A stretch of DNA of 57,826 bases. Source: an uncultured Lachnospiraceae bacterium. Lineage in GTDB: Bacteria; Bacillota; Clostridia; Lachnospirales; Lachnospiraceae. Both the position numbers and the translations under genes were made by a program. Location of the stretch: contig CAJUFL010000023.1 in assembly GCA_910585605.1 (NCBI GenBank), positions 1 through 57,826 on the forward strand, given 5' to 3'. Numbering within the stretch: the first letter of the stretch is position 1; each line of letters opens with the position of its first letter. This document shows, one piece after another, positions 45,477 through 53,507 of this stretch. The notes beneath the pieces were generated by a model, which did no database searches, was not told the origin of the DNA, and saw only the letters and a list, made by a program, of their open reading frames with translations.

Positions 45477-45676
45477 CTTAGTTTTATTGGATACAGCATC
45501 TTCCCATATTTTCCCTCTCCTTCCAGTTTGTATAATTATATGCATTTTCCAGTCGTCTTTTATAAATTCATTTTATCAGGAATCCAAATTCCATTATTAG
45601 ACCGATTTTTGATTTATTGAATATTTCCTTCCTTGTTATAAAATTAGCAAAGACATTATGTACATATTCGTTTCAA

Positions 45677-45823
45677 TCAGCCTATCTGGTCAAGAACACT
45701 AATGACATCATCATAGTTATTATACTGGTAGTATAACACATCACTTCCAGCCGTAGCAATTAAATTTGTATCAGTAATTGCTGATATGCATTTGACTATC
45801 TTTTTCCTATCCATTATAATCAT
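45677..45823 (-). pseudogene. Small open frame or gene remnant
   Basis: 48 codons (MIIMDRKKIVKCISAITD at the start, ending DDVISVLDQIG) with protein-like composition. No ribosome site, and the start overlaps the opposite-strand promoter of the S41 gene, so expression is doubtful. Could be a true microprotein, but a relic is more likely. Confidence 0.3.
45792..45820 (+). promoter_or_regulatory. Sigma-A promoter for the S41 peptidase
   Basis: TTGACT (45792-45797), a 17-base spacer and a perfect TATAAT (45815-45820), 74 bases before the start. Confidence 0.75.
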
Positions 45824-45893
45824 TTATCAAATGGGTAAGAGGATATAAAATCTTCGTAATGAAAATGCTTACCAGCAGGCAAGGGAGAGCGAA

Positions 45894-47447
45894 ATGAAAA
45901 CCAAAAACAGATTATACATCATACTCCATATAATCATCGGCATCGCAGCTGCCGCCATCGTCCCAGCAGGTGTATTTTTTATACAGATTCCAGATTATGC
46001 GACCATTTTTTCGTGTTCCGCATTTTTTATAACATTTATTCTTTGTTTCAAGCAGGTTGTCCAGAAACCTATAAGAAGAATTGTGCTTACAGCCTTAAGC
46101 CTGCTGGTAATTATAATTTCCATATTGGGAAATTATTGCAATCCATACTGGAATAGTATTAATTTTAAAGAAAATATTTCTGATTGCCCGCTGCCGATAA
46201 ATACCATGCTGACAAAAAAAGAAGCAGAAGAAGATTTGGAATATGCAATGCATTACCTTAAAAAGCTTCATCCTGCATTTTATAAAGATATTCCGGCACA
46301 AGTAAAGCAGCGTTACGAAGCCGTACTTGCTGATTTCAATAAAGCAGAAACGATATCCATATGTGAACTGTCGCAAAAAACCGAATATATTTTTTCAGTG
46401 ATGAAGGATGCACATTCCTATGTAAAATATCGGGCAGAAGACCCCCATTATATGAAAGATATTTACCAATTTAATCAAAAAAATGATACCATAACAGCAA
46501 TCAATGGAATCTCACTGGCAGACCTGTTAAAACAGACCGAAGATCTGTACAGCTACGAAGTAGAAAGCTGGCAGCTGAAAAGGCTGAAAAACGATCTGTC
46601 CTCCCTGGAGGGATTACAATATCTTGGTTTTTCTGCCGATGAAGGTATCACTTATACCTATGAGTCAGCAGACGGGACAGCAAAAGACTATACCTATCAC
46701 ACGAAAGATTTCCTCACCTATGACGCGTATGTGGATTATAATCAGATAACAGATATGGAACAGGAAGAAGAACCATTTGTATATTATGAAATTGACCCAA
46801 CAAAGAATCTTGCCATTCTTACACTAAATTCCTGCAACTACAATGATGAATACACGGCTTGCCTGCAGGAAATGTTCACAAAGATCAAAGAAGCAGGAAT
46901 TCATAATGTTGCAGTAGACCTGCGTGACAACGGCGGGGGCAATTCCCTGGTAGCAGATGAATTTATACGTTATCTGGATGCAGATACATGGAATACAGGC
47001 TCTTATAAATGGCGGTTTGGGTGGTTTCAGATTCCTTCCGGAAACAGTACCATAGAAAATAAAAAATATCATGACTTAACATTTACCGGAAATGTATACA
47101 TACTGACATCTGCCAATTCCTTCAGTTCTGCCATGCTGTTTCCTCAGTATATAAAGGATAACCATATGGGCACGATCATCGGTGAAGCCCCCGGAAATAC
47201 ACCGAACGGTTACGGCGATATCGCTATGTTCACACTGCCAAATTCTAAGCTGTTTATGCAGATTTCAACCAAAGAATTTTTCCGTATAGATGGGAACAAT
47301 CCTGATAATCTTATCGAACCGGATATTCCATGTGCAAGTGATGATGTGATGGAAATTTTGTATGAGACAATCAACCCTGTTTCTTCCCCGTTAGATAGTA
47401 CACTGCCAATGCCGTACGATGTGACAAATTCTCCTTTGCCAGAATAG
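45894..47447 (+). CDS. S41-family (C-terminal processing-like) peptidase
   Basis: 517 residues. Three membrane segments (about 7-30, 34-51, 61-79) are followed by an extracytoplasmic S41 peptidase domain from about 110. Family core VDLRDNGGGNSLVADEF is followed by the nucleophile region SANSFSSAM and IGEAPGNTPNGYG. A classical PDZ domain is not obvious. The ribosome site is AAGGGAGAG. Oddity: the last ~25 residues (after MEILYETI) are encoded antisense to a LuxR-type helix-turn-helix remnant (47371-47535), so the natural C-terminus was probably replaced by rearrangement. The peptidase core looks intact. Confidence 0.85.
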   Translation: MKTKNRLYIILHIIIGIAAAAIVPAGVFFIQIPDYATIFSCSAFFITFILCFKQVVQKPIRRIVLTALSLLVIIISILGNYCNPYWNSINFKENISDCPLPINTMLTKKEAEEDLEYAMHYLKKLHPAFYKDIPAQVKQRYEAVLADFNKAETISICELSQKTEYIFSVMKDAHSYVKYRAEDPHYMKDIYQFNQKNDTITAINGISLADLLKQTEDLYSYEVESWQLKRLKNDLSSLEGLQYLGFSADEGITYTYESADGTAKDYTYHTKDFLTYDAYVDYNQITDMEQEEEPFVYYEIDPTKNLAILTLNSCNYNDEYTACLQEMFTKIKEAGIHNVAVDLRDNGGGNSLVADEFIRYLDADTWNTGSYKWRFGWFQIPSGNSTIENKKYHDLTFTGNVYILTSANSFSSAMLFPQYIKDNHMGTIIGEAPGNTPNGYGDIAMFTLPNSKLFMQISTKEFFRIDGNNPDNLIEPDIPCASDDVMEILYETINPVSSPLDSTLPMPYDVTNSPLPE

Positions 47448-47535
47448 AAGTAATATAATTCTTCACCGTCCCTGTAATCAAAAGGCGATTGGCAATTTCC
47501 TTATCAATTACTGCTTCTGTTTCATTATCAAAAGA
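47371..47535 (-). pseudogene. LuxR-type response-regulator helix-turn-helix remnant
   Basis: Read on the minus strand, the frame ends with a recognisable LuxR C-terminal domain: DKEIANRLLI, then TGTVKNYITSILAKENL and SHRTALAVYYLTGKKQG before a stop at 47371. Compared with the family (ISEGTVKNHI) one residue is missing in the turn, and no receiver domain or start lies upstream, where a stop interrupts the frame. A degraded fragment overlapping the 3' end of the S41 gene by 77 bases. Confidence 0.7.
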
Positions 47536-47616
47536 CACAGCAGATCATTTCACCTGTCATAACGTTAAAAATATCCCGCCGATTGCTCGACAAAATATAA
47601 ACTCGCAGTTTTTTCA

Positions 47617-47973
47617 TCATCTATTTTGCAACCAGCAAACTATGCTAAATAATTCTCTAATTTTAGTATCGTCTATCTGCGGATATTTTTCTTTACAATA
47701 TCTAATATAGTTCTCTATCTCTTTTTCAGCTTCATCAGAATCTGGCAAACATGGTATACCATATTTTTCAGCTAGTTTACACCCATAAATAACACAATAT
47801 TCATAAAACTCACTAAGATATTTCTCTACTTTTTTCGCTTCAACTTTTAATATTCCGGGATACTGGGTTGCAATATTTCTTCTAATCTGTTCCCTACCTG
47901 TCCCGCTAAATAAATCATAAGCATCAAATAATTCGTTAATATTTCCTATCTTTATTAAACCCTCCTCTACCAT
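47617..47973 (-). CDS. Uncharacterised small protein
   Basis: 118 residues, mostly helical, no signal peptide. Family not recognised. It has paired hydrophobic and charged helices (FDAYDLFSGTGREQIRRNI, KYLSEFYEYCVIYGCKLAEK) and ends IVCWLQNR. The start at 47973 is chosen because AAGGAAGGAG lies six bases upstream. A longer frame to 48024 would start at TTG without a site. It lies after another orphan frame on the same strand and close to the LuxR remnant. Confidence 0.6.
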   Translation of the reverse strand: MVEEGLIKIGNINELFDAYDLFSGTGREQIRRNIATQYPGILKVEAKKVEKYLSEFYEYCVIYGCKLAEKYGIPCLPDSDEAEKEIENYIRYCKEKYPQIDDTKIRELFSIVCWLQNR

Positions 47974-48020
47974 ATCATTCTCCTTCCTTCGTATCCCCAT
48001 TTTATTTACTTTGGTTAATA

Positions 48021-48248
48021 TCAATTATTTATATGTGACACACCATTTATGAACAAATTTATCAGCATCATCTTCCATATTTTTTCCTTAACTACTTTAT
48101 AATAATAATCTGCCAATTCATCATCGGTTAATTTAGTTGTCATGTCTCTTGTTGCCAATTTTCTACTTATTAGATATTCCTCATATGCTTCTATCCATAC
48201 AGGTCCCCTCGCTATAACATCATTCCTCCAACAATTATAATATATCAA
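48021..48248 (-). CDS. Possible small protein or truncated gene
   Basis: 75-codon frame with protein-like content (WIEAYEEYLISRKLATRDMT, then LTDDELADYYYKVVKEKI). The only upstream start is TTG at 48248 without a ribosome site. A good GGAGGA lies inside the frame, but the ATG pair behind it is in another frame and stops at once. A frameshifted gene start is plausible. Family not recognised. Confidence 0.3.
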   Translation of the reverse strand: MIYYNCWRNDVIARGPVWIEAYEEYLISRKLATRDMTTKLTDDELADYYYKVVKEKIWKMMLINLFINGVSHINN

Positions 48249-48372
48249 TTTACCACTTTAACTCATATGAATCATCATACCATAACATTTGTTATTCTGC
48301 ATTTAATTTTCAAATTTATTAATTTTACATCACGTAATTCATAAACTGTCTTTCCAAAGGACTTTTTCTTAA

Positions 48373-48534
48373 AATCATCATCCACCAGACAAAAAACTTG
48401 CATTCGTTGTAACATTTATTCTCTTTTTTGTTCCTTTATTTTTTACTATTCTATTGTTATGCACACCTGCCTTCCTTTTATTATTGATTCCATTTAGAAA
48501 ATGGCATAACCGGTCACCTGCTGAAAAGAATTAA
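48373..48534 (+). pseudogene. Membrane-protein remnant
   Basis: Open stretch of 53 codons without a start: NHHPPDKKLAF, a long hydrophobic segment (about 25 residues, rich in Leu, Phe and Val), then FRKWHNRSPAEKN and a stop. It looks like the last transmembrane helix and tail of a lost membrane protein. The rest of 48249-48684 shows no gene apart from the promoter of the metalloprotease. Confidence 0.35.
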
Positions 48535-48575
48535 TAAACACAAGGATAAAATCACTCTGTATTAAAAGGTATTGT

Positions 48576-48604
48576 TTGACACGACCACATAAAAATTTTA
48601 CAAT
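48576..48604 (+). promoter_or_regulatory. Sigma-A promoter for the M26-like metalloprotease
   Basis: TTGACA (48576-48581), a 17-base spacer and TACAAT (48599-48604), 80 bases before the start. Confidence 0.7.
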
Positions 48605-48684
48605 ATTCGTATAAAAAAGGATTTGTTAACCTCAAGTACCTATTCCATATCGAAAGATATTATACAAAAAGGAGGGGATACCAG

Positions 48685-51600
48685 ATGAAAAATATTAGAA
48701 TAGCAACAGCAGCAGTATTTATCATGATGGTGTTATGTATTCCATCGTTGACTGCTTCAGCGGCGAGTTGTGGAGAAACGGTAAGTCAGAACACGACAAA
48801 AGACCTACAGGCAGTTGACTACGAAAATGACGAAACAATAGGTCAATTACTGGCACCATCCCGTTATTCTATGTCGGAAAAGCTGAATAAAAAAACTGAG
48901 ATTGCCAAGCGGGAGGGAAAGAGTCCCGCAGATATCAGCGATGAACAAGCTGTAATGGAACTGAATCAGGATAATGTAAAGGTGATGTCTTTTGAAAATG
49001 CATTTGCAGAGGTGCAGGCAGAAATAGGAGCAATCATCCAGAGGGTGGTTGACAATACTGCTGATGCCAAAAGCAAAGGTGCAGATTTTTTTATTAATAA
49101 GATACAACAGAATAAAGAAAAACTGCTGTTGGGGCTTACCTATCTTGAGCGACTGTATGACTTCGATATGGGAGAGCATAACATTAAGGATGTTCTTCTT
49201 TACGAGTCAGAACCGTATATGTATGGGCAGATAGAAGATGTTTTAGACTGGCTGATATATATCGGAGGTTCCGGGGGCGATACATTAAAGATTTCTAATA
49301 ATGCCAATGTATTTGGTTATGGAAAGCTGTTTTGGTCAGTTACTTCCTCTGCAACACTGGAAGCTTTTCTGGAAGAGAACAGGCAAAAATGGATACCGGA
49401 TACTGAAATGAACGAGTGGTTTTTGCAGGAAAGTCCTGCATATATACTGGAAAAATCATCTGCCTGGGACAGCAATAATACCGGAATATATAAAAGACTG
49501 TATGATGATGCAACTACCCGTGCTTATATTTTACCGCTGCTTACAGTGTCGGAGGACAGCATTTACATGATTGCGAACTCTGCTACCATCACATATGGAA
49601 TAGTGGATTGTTATATAGACAGAAATTTAAGGGAAACAGACCCTGCACGTTATGATGAACTGCGTGAAAAATTCCGGCAGCAATTAGAACAGACGGCTAA
49701 GCAGCAGAAGGCTTTTATCAATGTTTGGTATCGGATTGCAAAACCGGAAAAGAAGGGACTGCTTTCGTCCAATCGTATCGTTTTGGATAGTCTGCGAATA
49801 GATCCCGATACGACTGTCCAGTGGTCGGATAAATTTGGGAAGAATGCTGCCCTGGGTGTCAGGGAATTTTTTACTCCTCTGAATTTATATGGTACATATA
49901 TGTTTGCTGATGGTGTGGCAGAAGGTACCCGTATCCGTTACTATGTATCAAAAGCTTTGACGGAACGAGGATTGGCAACATATGCTCATGAACTGACACA
50001 TATGCTTGTTTCTGAGGTAATGCTGAATGGGTATGGTTCACGGGACGGTATGCTGGCAGAAGTATACACAAGGGGGATGTTTGAACCATATGAACTGAAT
50101 GATCCGCCTGCTTTTAATCTGAACCTAATCTATGACCGTCAGGCAGTCAATGACCGATACCATAATGGCCTGCCTGATCGTTTTCAGGATGAAACAGATT
50201 TGCAGAGCTATATGAATGGTATTCTGGATGTCATTTATACACTGGATTACGCAGAAGCAGATGTTATGTTTACGAAAAGTGCAGAAGAGAAAATGAAGTG
50301 GTTCCACAAGCTTGAGCAGATAGAGGATTCAGATGATAGGTATAATCAAGGTGAGGACGGCTCCAGTCATAATCTCGATTCGGTAAGGGAACTGACTCTG
50401 GAGGAAGCGGAGAAGCTGAATACCATCGATGACTTAATCCGTAACAGTATTATCGTATCCCGCTATGAAGTAAATGGAACAAAGACAACAGGAACCATGG
50501 CAAGAAATGGCTATTATGTTGTGCCACTCTTCAGTGCTAACTATGCTGCGGTACAGAATAACTATGGAGTCAGTGGTGATGTTACGATACGCCGACAGGC
50601 GTTTGAACTGCTTGCTGAGTATGGATATTACAATGGCATGGTTCCTTATATATCCAACCAGTATAAAGAATCTGCCAAATCGGATCAGACAATCCTGTCA
50701 GATCAATATATCCTCAAGAAAATATTTGGCAGTACCTATGAGACAATGGCAGATTTTAAGATAGCGATGTTTCAGAGAAGGATTAAAAAAATCAGTGAAA
50801 TAAAGCCAGTCACCATTATGTGGAAAAATCAGTCCGTTACAATCAATGATTTTGAAGAACTGCGTCTGCTGATGAAAGAAACAATAGAGAATGATTTAAT
50901 AGAAGTCAATGTATTGCCGGACAGTTCTAATAATATCCGTGCCCACGCGACAGAGGTTGAGCGTCTGAAACAGGAAATATTTAAAGCATATTTAATTCAG
51001 ACAGAGGATTTCAGGGAATCCATCTACGGTGCTGGCACAGCACCGGAAAAACCGGACGATACTGATACGGAACAACCCGAAAAGCCCGACGACACTGATA
51101 CGGAACAGCCCGAAAAACCGGGCGATACTGATACGGAGCAACCCGAAAAGCCCGACGACACTGATACGGAACAGCCTGAGAAGCCGGGCGATACTGATAC
51201 GGAGCAACCCGAAAAGCCCGACGACACTGATACGGAACAGCCTGAAAAACCGGGCGGCACCGATACGGAACAGCCTGAGAAGCCAAGCGATACTGATACG
51301 AAGCTGCCTGAAAAAACAGATACTGAAAATAGTAATCCGGGAGCTGAAACAGTTACGCCCGGAAATAATAAACAAGAACCTACCCCCAAGCTGCTTCTTT
51401 GCAAAGTATCTTCTGCCAAAACTACACATACGCTCCGATGGAATCCTGTGAAATCAGCAGATGGATATGAAATATATGGGGCAAAATCTAATGGAAAATA
51501 TAAACGTCTCCAAACAGTTAACAATAGGTCAGTTAGGTGGAAACATAAAAAGTTAAAAAAAGGAACACAGTATAAATATTATATCAAAGCATATAAAAAA

Positions 51601-51927
51601 GTGGACGGGAAACGAGTAATCTTAGCCCAATCCCTGCCTGTCTATAGCACGACAACAGGAGGAAAATATGGCAATCCTTCAAAGATAGTGATAAAGAAGA
51701 CACATATGAGTGTGAAGTCTGGTAAGAAAATTAGGCTTCGTGTGAACGTGACAGGAAAAAAGATAAGAAAAACCGGGAAAAAGGTGCGTTATGTCTCATC
51801 TAATCCGTCTGTTGCAACGGTATCAAAGAAAGGTGTCGTAATTGGAAAAAAACGTGGCAGCTGCACGATATACTGTATTGCCCAGAATGGTCTGTATAAA
51901 AAGGTAAAAGTAAAGGTAAATCGTTAA
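48685..51927 (+). CDS. Secreted M26-like zinc metalloprotease with repeat linker and FN3/Big_2 domains
   Basis: 1080 residues. The signal peptide spans 1-26 (TASA-A). The catalytic region has HELTH (435-439) and, 20 residues on, Glu459 in GYGSRDGMLAEVYTRG, the arrangement of family M26 (IgA1 protease/ZmpB-type) peptidases. Residues 788-875 are eight 11-residue repeats (EKPDDTDTEQP and variants). Then come a fibronectin-III-like domain (about 905-990) and a Big_2-like domain (about 997-1079) rich in Lys. There is no LPxTG sorting signal, so attachment may be through the basic C-terminus. The ribosome site is GGAGGGG. Target substrate unknown. Confidence 0.85.
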   Translation: MKNIRIATAAVFIMMVLCIPSLTASAASCGETVSQNTTKDLQAVDYENDETIGQLLAPSRYSMSEKLNKKTEIAKREGKSPADISDEQAVMELNQDNVKVMSFENAFAEVQAEIGAIIQRVVDNTADAKSKGADFFINKIQQNKEKLLLGLTYLERLYDFDMGEHNIKDVLLYESEPYMYGQIEDVLDWLIYIGGSGGDTLKISNNANVFGYGKLFWSVTSSATLEAFLEENRQKWIPDTEMNEWFLQESPAYILEKSSAWDSNNTGIYKRLYDDATTRAYILPLLTVSEDSIYMIANSATITYGIVDCYIDRNLRETDPARYDELREKFRQQLEQTAKQQKAFINVWYRIAKPEKKGLLSSNRIVLDSLRIDPDTTVQWSDKFGKNAALGVREFFTPLNLYGTYMFADGVAEGTRIRYYVSKALTERGLATYAHELTHMLVSEVMLNGYGSRDGMLAEVYTRGMFEPYELNDPPAFNLNLIYDRQAVNDRYHNGLPDRFQDETDLQSYMNGILDVIYTLDYAEADVMFTKSAEEKMKWFHKLEQIEDSDDRYNQGEDGSSHNLDSVRELTLEEAEKLNTIDDLIRNSIIVSRYEVNGTKTTGTMARNGYYVVPLFSANYAAVQNNYGVSGDVTIRRQAFELLAEYGYYNGMVPYISNQYKESAKSDQTILSDQYILKKIFGSTYETMADFKIAMFQRRIKKISEIKPVTIMWKNQSVTINDFEELRLLMKETIENDLIEVNVLPDSSNNIRAHATEVERLKQEIFKAYLIQTEDFRESIYGAGTAPEKPDDTDTEQPEKPDDTDTEQPEKPGDTDTEQPEKPDDTDTEQPEKPGDTDTEQPEKPDDTDTEQPEKPGGTDTEQPEKPSDTDTKLPEKTDTENSNPGAETVTPGNNKQEPTPKLLLCKVSSAKTTHTLRWNPVKSADGYEIYGAKSNGKYKRLQTVNNRSVRWKHKKLKKGTQYKYYIKAYKKVDGKRVILAQSLPVYSTTTGGKYGNPSKIVIKKTHMSVKSGKKIRLRVNVTGKKIRKTGKKVRYVSSNPSVATVSKKGVVIGKKRGSCTIYCIAQNGLYKKVKVKVNR
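51046..51309 (+). repeat. 33-bp tandem repeat, eight copies, in the metalloprotease gene
   Basis: Eight in-frame 33-base units encode EKPxDTDTEQP, alternating D and G at the fourth position, with the last copies diverged (GGTDTEQP, SDTDTKLP). The alternating pattern suggests duplication of a 66-base pair of units. Copy-number variation would change linker length without shifting the frame. Confidence 0.95.
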
Positions 51928-51944
51928 TAACAGCTTCCATAAAA

Positions 51945-51982
51945 AGAGTCAAGACTACCAGGTAAGCTGGGAGTCTTGCTCT
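51945..51982 (+). terminator. Hairpin downstream of the metalloprotease gene
   Basis: The arms AGAGTCAAGACT and AGTCTTGCTCT plus an inner CCAG/CTGG form a long stem 18 bases after the stop. There is no T-run, so termination efficiency is uncertain. The following 51983-52076 holds no gene recognised. Confidence 0.45.
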
Positions 51983-52076
51983 GCCTCTAGAAAAGGATAT
52001 TAACCGTTTATGCCCGTAAGGCACCGATGTCTCAAAAACAAGGGCAAAACACCATTTATAATTTGTTTTTCTACAC

Positions 52077-52110
52077 GCAAAAAGGACTTTCCGAATTTCG
52101 GAAAGCCCTT
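52077..52110 (-). terminator. Terminator carried with the tuf fragment
   Basis: A 13-base stem (AAGGGCTTTCCGA with TCGGAAAGTCCTT) is followed by TTTTGCG on the minus strand, 24 bases after the EF-Tu stop codon. Confidence 0.8.
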
Positions 52111-52133
52111 GAATTTACTGAATAATCTATTAA

Positions 52134-52187
52134 TCACTCAATGATAGAAACCACACGACCAGAACCAACAGTTCTACCACCCTCACA
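52134..52187 (-). pseudogene. tuf: 3' end of an EF-Tu gene (tuf fragment)
   Basis: Minus-strand codons read EGGRTVGSGRVVSIIE and stop, which is the highly conserved C-terminus of elongation factor Tu. The codon before them is TGT instead of the expected CGT. Upstream the sequence switches abruptly to IS256 transposase. Only about 17 codons and the terminator are present, so this is a fragment, produced by recombination or by misassembly across two repeated sequences. Confidence 0.85.
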
Positions 52188-53258
52188 GCATTTTTAGCAA
52201 GCTGTCATCGGATGGGAATACGGTCTTGGATTTTGTTACTTTCCGCAACTGCCGGTTAAATCCTTCAATGGCATTTGTGGTATAGATTAAGCGCCTTACC
52301 GCTTCTGGGTATTTAAAGTATGTGGACAGTGTTGCCCAGTTGTCATGCCAGGATTTATATATTTTCGGATATTTGGAATCCCAGTTATCTTTGAACAGTT
52401 CCAGCTCATTTAATGCAGTATCTTCGGTAGGCGCAGCATATAGACGCTTTAAATCTGCCATTAGTTTCTTGATATCTTTATAGGATACAAATTTGGTGGA
52501 ATTGCGTATCTGGTGGATAATGCACTGCTGGATTTCCGTCTGCGGGTACACTGCCTCTATCGCCTGTGGAAAACCGGAAAGCCCATCCACACAGGCAATG
52601 AGGATATCTTCTACACCCCGGTTCTTTAGGCCATTCATAATGGATAACCAGAATTTTGCGCTTGCATTTTCACCCACATACATGCCAAGGACATCCTTTT
52701 TTCCGCTCATGTCAATGCCAAGCGCTATGTAAACTGCCCGTTTTACAATACGCCCTTCCCTGCGGACATGGTAATGAATGGCATCCATAAATACCGCTAC
52801 ATAGACTTCCTCCAATGGACGTTCCTGCCATTCTTTCACAATGGGAAGTATTTTGCCTGTAATCCGACTGATGGTGCTGTCCGAGATATCCAGGTCGTAG
52901 AGTTCTTTTATATGGGACTCAATATCACCAGTGGTCATGCCTTTGGCGTACATGGAGAGTATTTTCTCTTCCATATCCTGCGTCACAGTGTTCTGGTACT
53001 TTTTAATGAGCTGCGGTTCATACTCACCGTTTCAGTACGGCTGTTATCCGTATCTTTGTTCCGGTAATCGTACTTGGAATAACCGAGTTCGTCGTCCAGT
53101 TCTTCATCCAGGACGCCTTCCAAAAGAACAGACATCATGTCACGCATGACAGAGTTGACATCTGTTCCGCTTTTGATGCTGATGTCATTATTTTTCAGAT
53201 AATCACGCATCATTTCTCTCATTGCTGCTTTTTGTGGACTTTCTTTTTTTCTTGCCAT
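52183..53258 (-). pseudogene. IS256-family transposase, deleted and truncated
   Basis: Mutator/IS256-type transposase in pieces. The N-terminal 78 codons (MARKKESPQK to YRNKDTDNSR) shift frame at about 53025. The remainder continues from EYEPQLIKKYQ through VFMDAIHY (Asp), ACVDGLSGFPQ (Asp) and TNAIEGFNR (Glu), so the catalytic triad is kept. About 20 codons are missing between NSR and EYEP. The protein then stops at SDDSLLKML, where relatives continue for about 50 residues, because the sequence joins the tuf fragment. The start at 53258 follows GGAGG. Not functional as read. Confidence 0.9.
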
Positions 53259-53332
53259 AATAAAACCTCCAAACTGAGTAATTTTATCTTACATCAGTTT
53301 GAAGGTTTACACAAACTTTGGGACACCCAAAG
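52186..53332 (-). mobile_element. Truncated IS256-family insertion sequence
   Basis: The left end lies just upstream of the transposase start, with GGGTGTCCCAAAGTTTGTG (about 53314-53332) as the likely terminal repeat. No matching right terminal repeat exists, because the element is cut at the tuf junction near 52186. No target-site duplication can be defined. Confidence 0.7.
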
Positions 53333-53343
53333 AATAGTTTTTG

Positions 53344-53390
53344 AAATGCCCATACTCCTTTTAAGGGGAAATTATGGGCATTTTTTCTTT
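53344..53390 (+). terminator. Plus-strand terminator without an upstream plus-strand gene
   Basis: The arms AAATGCCCATA and TATGGGCATTT with T6CTTTT on the plus strand. The only plus-strand gene upstream is the metalloprotease about 1.4 kb away, across the IS. It may be that gene's original terminator, displaced by the IS and tuf material. On the minus strand it could end the 1334-residue surface-protein transcript. Confidence 0.6.
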
Positions 53391-53507
53391 TAACATAATC
53401 TGCTATAAAAAAGATATTTTATAAAATGATCTAAATGTGCAGCAGAGATTCTTAAGTTTATGATGTTGGTCTAAGCCGGTGGTTCTGATTAATATGCCCA
53501 CTACAAT

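Larger units (their letters stand above)
45105..45893. other. 789-base decayed region
   Basis: AT-rich, no intact gene. It contains two short open stretches on the minus strand with protein-like composition (45295-45476 and 45677-45823, listed separately) and the promoter of the S41 peptidase (45792-45820). Everything else has dense stops in all frames. Confidence 0.6.

Noticed and set aside
51046..51309. Possible CRISPR array
   Set aside because: Units are contiguous 33-base in-frame codon repeats without spacers, and no cas genes are present.
50992..51524. Several overlapping long frames on both strands
   Set aside because: The 33-base repeat has a period divisible by three, so all frames stay open. 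Only the plus-strand metalloprotease frame has a start, a signal peptide and domains.
51983..52076. Possible conjugative-transposon flank between the metalloprotease and the tuf fragment
   Set aside because: No integrase, excisionase or recognisable attachment repeats are present. The similarity could not be substantiated from the sequence.
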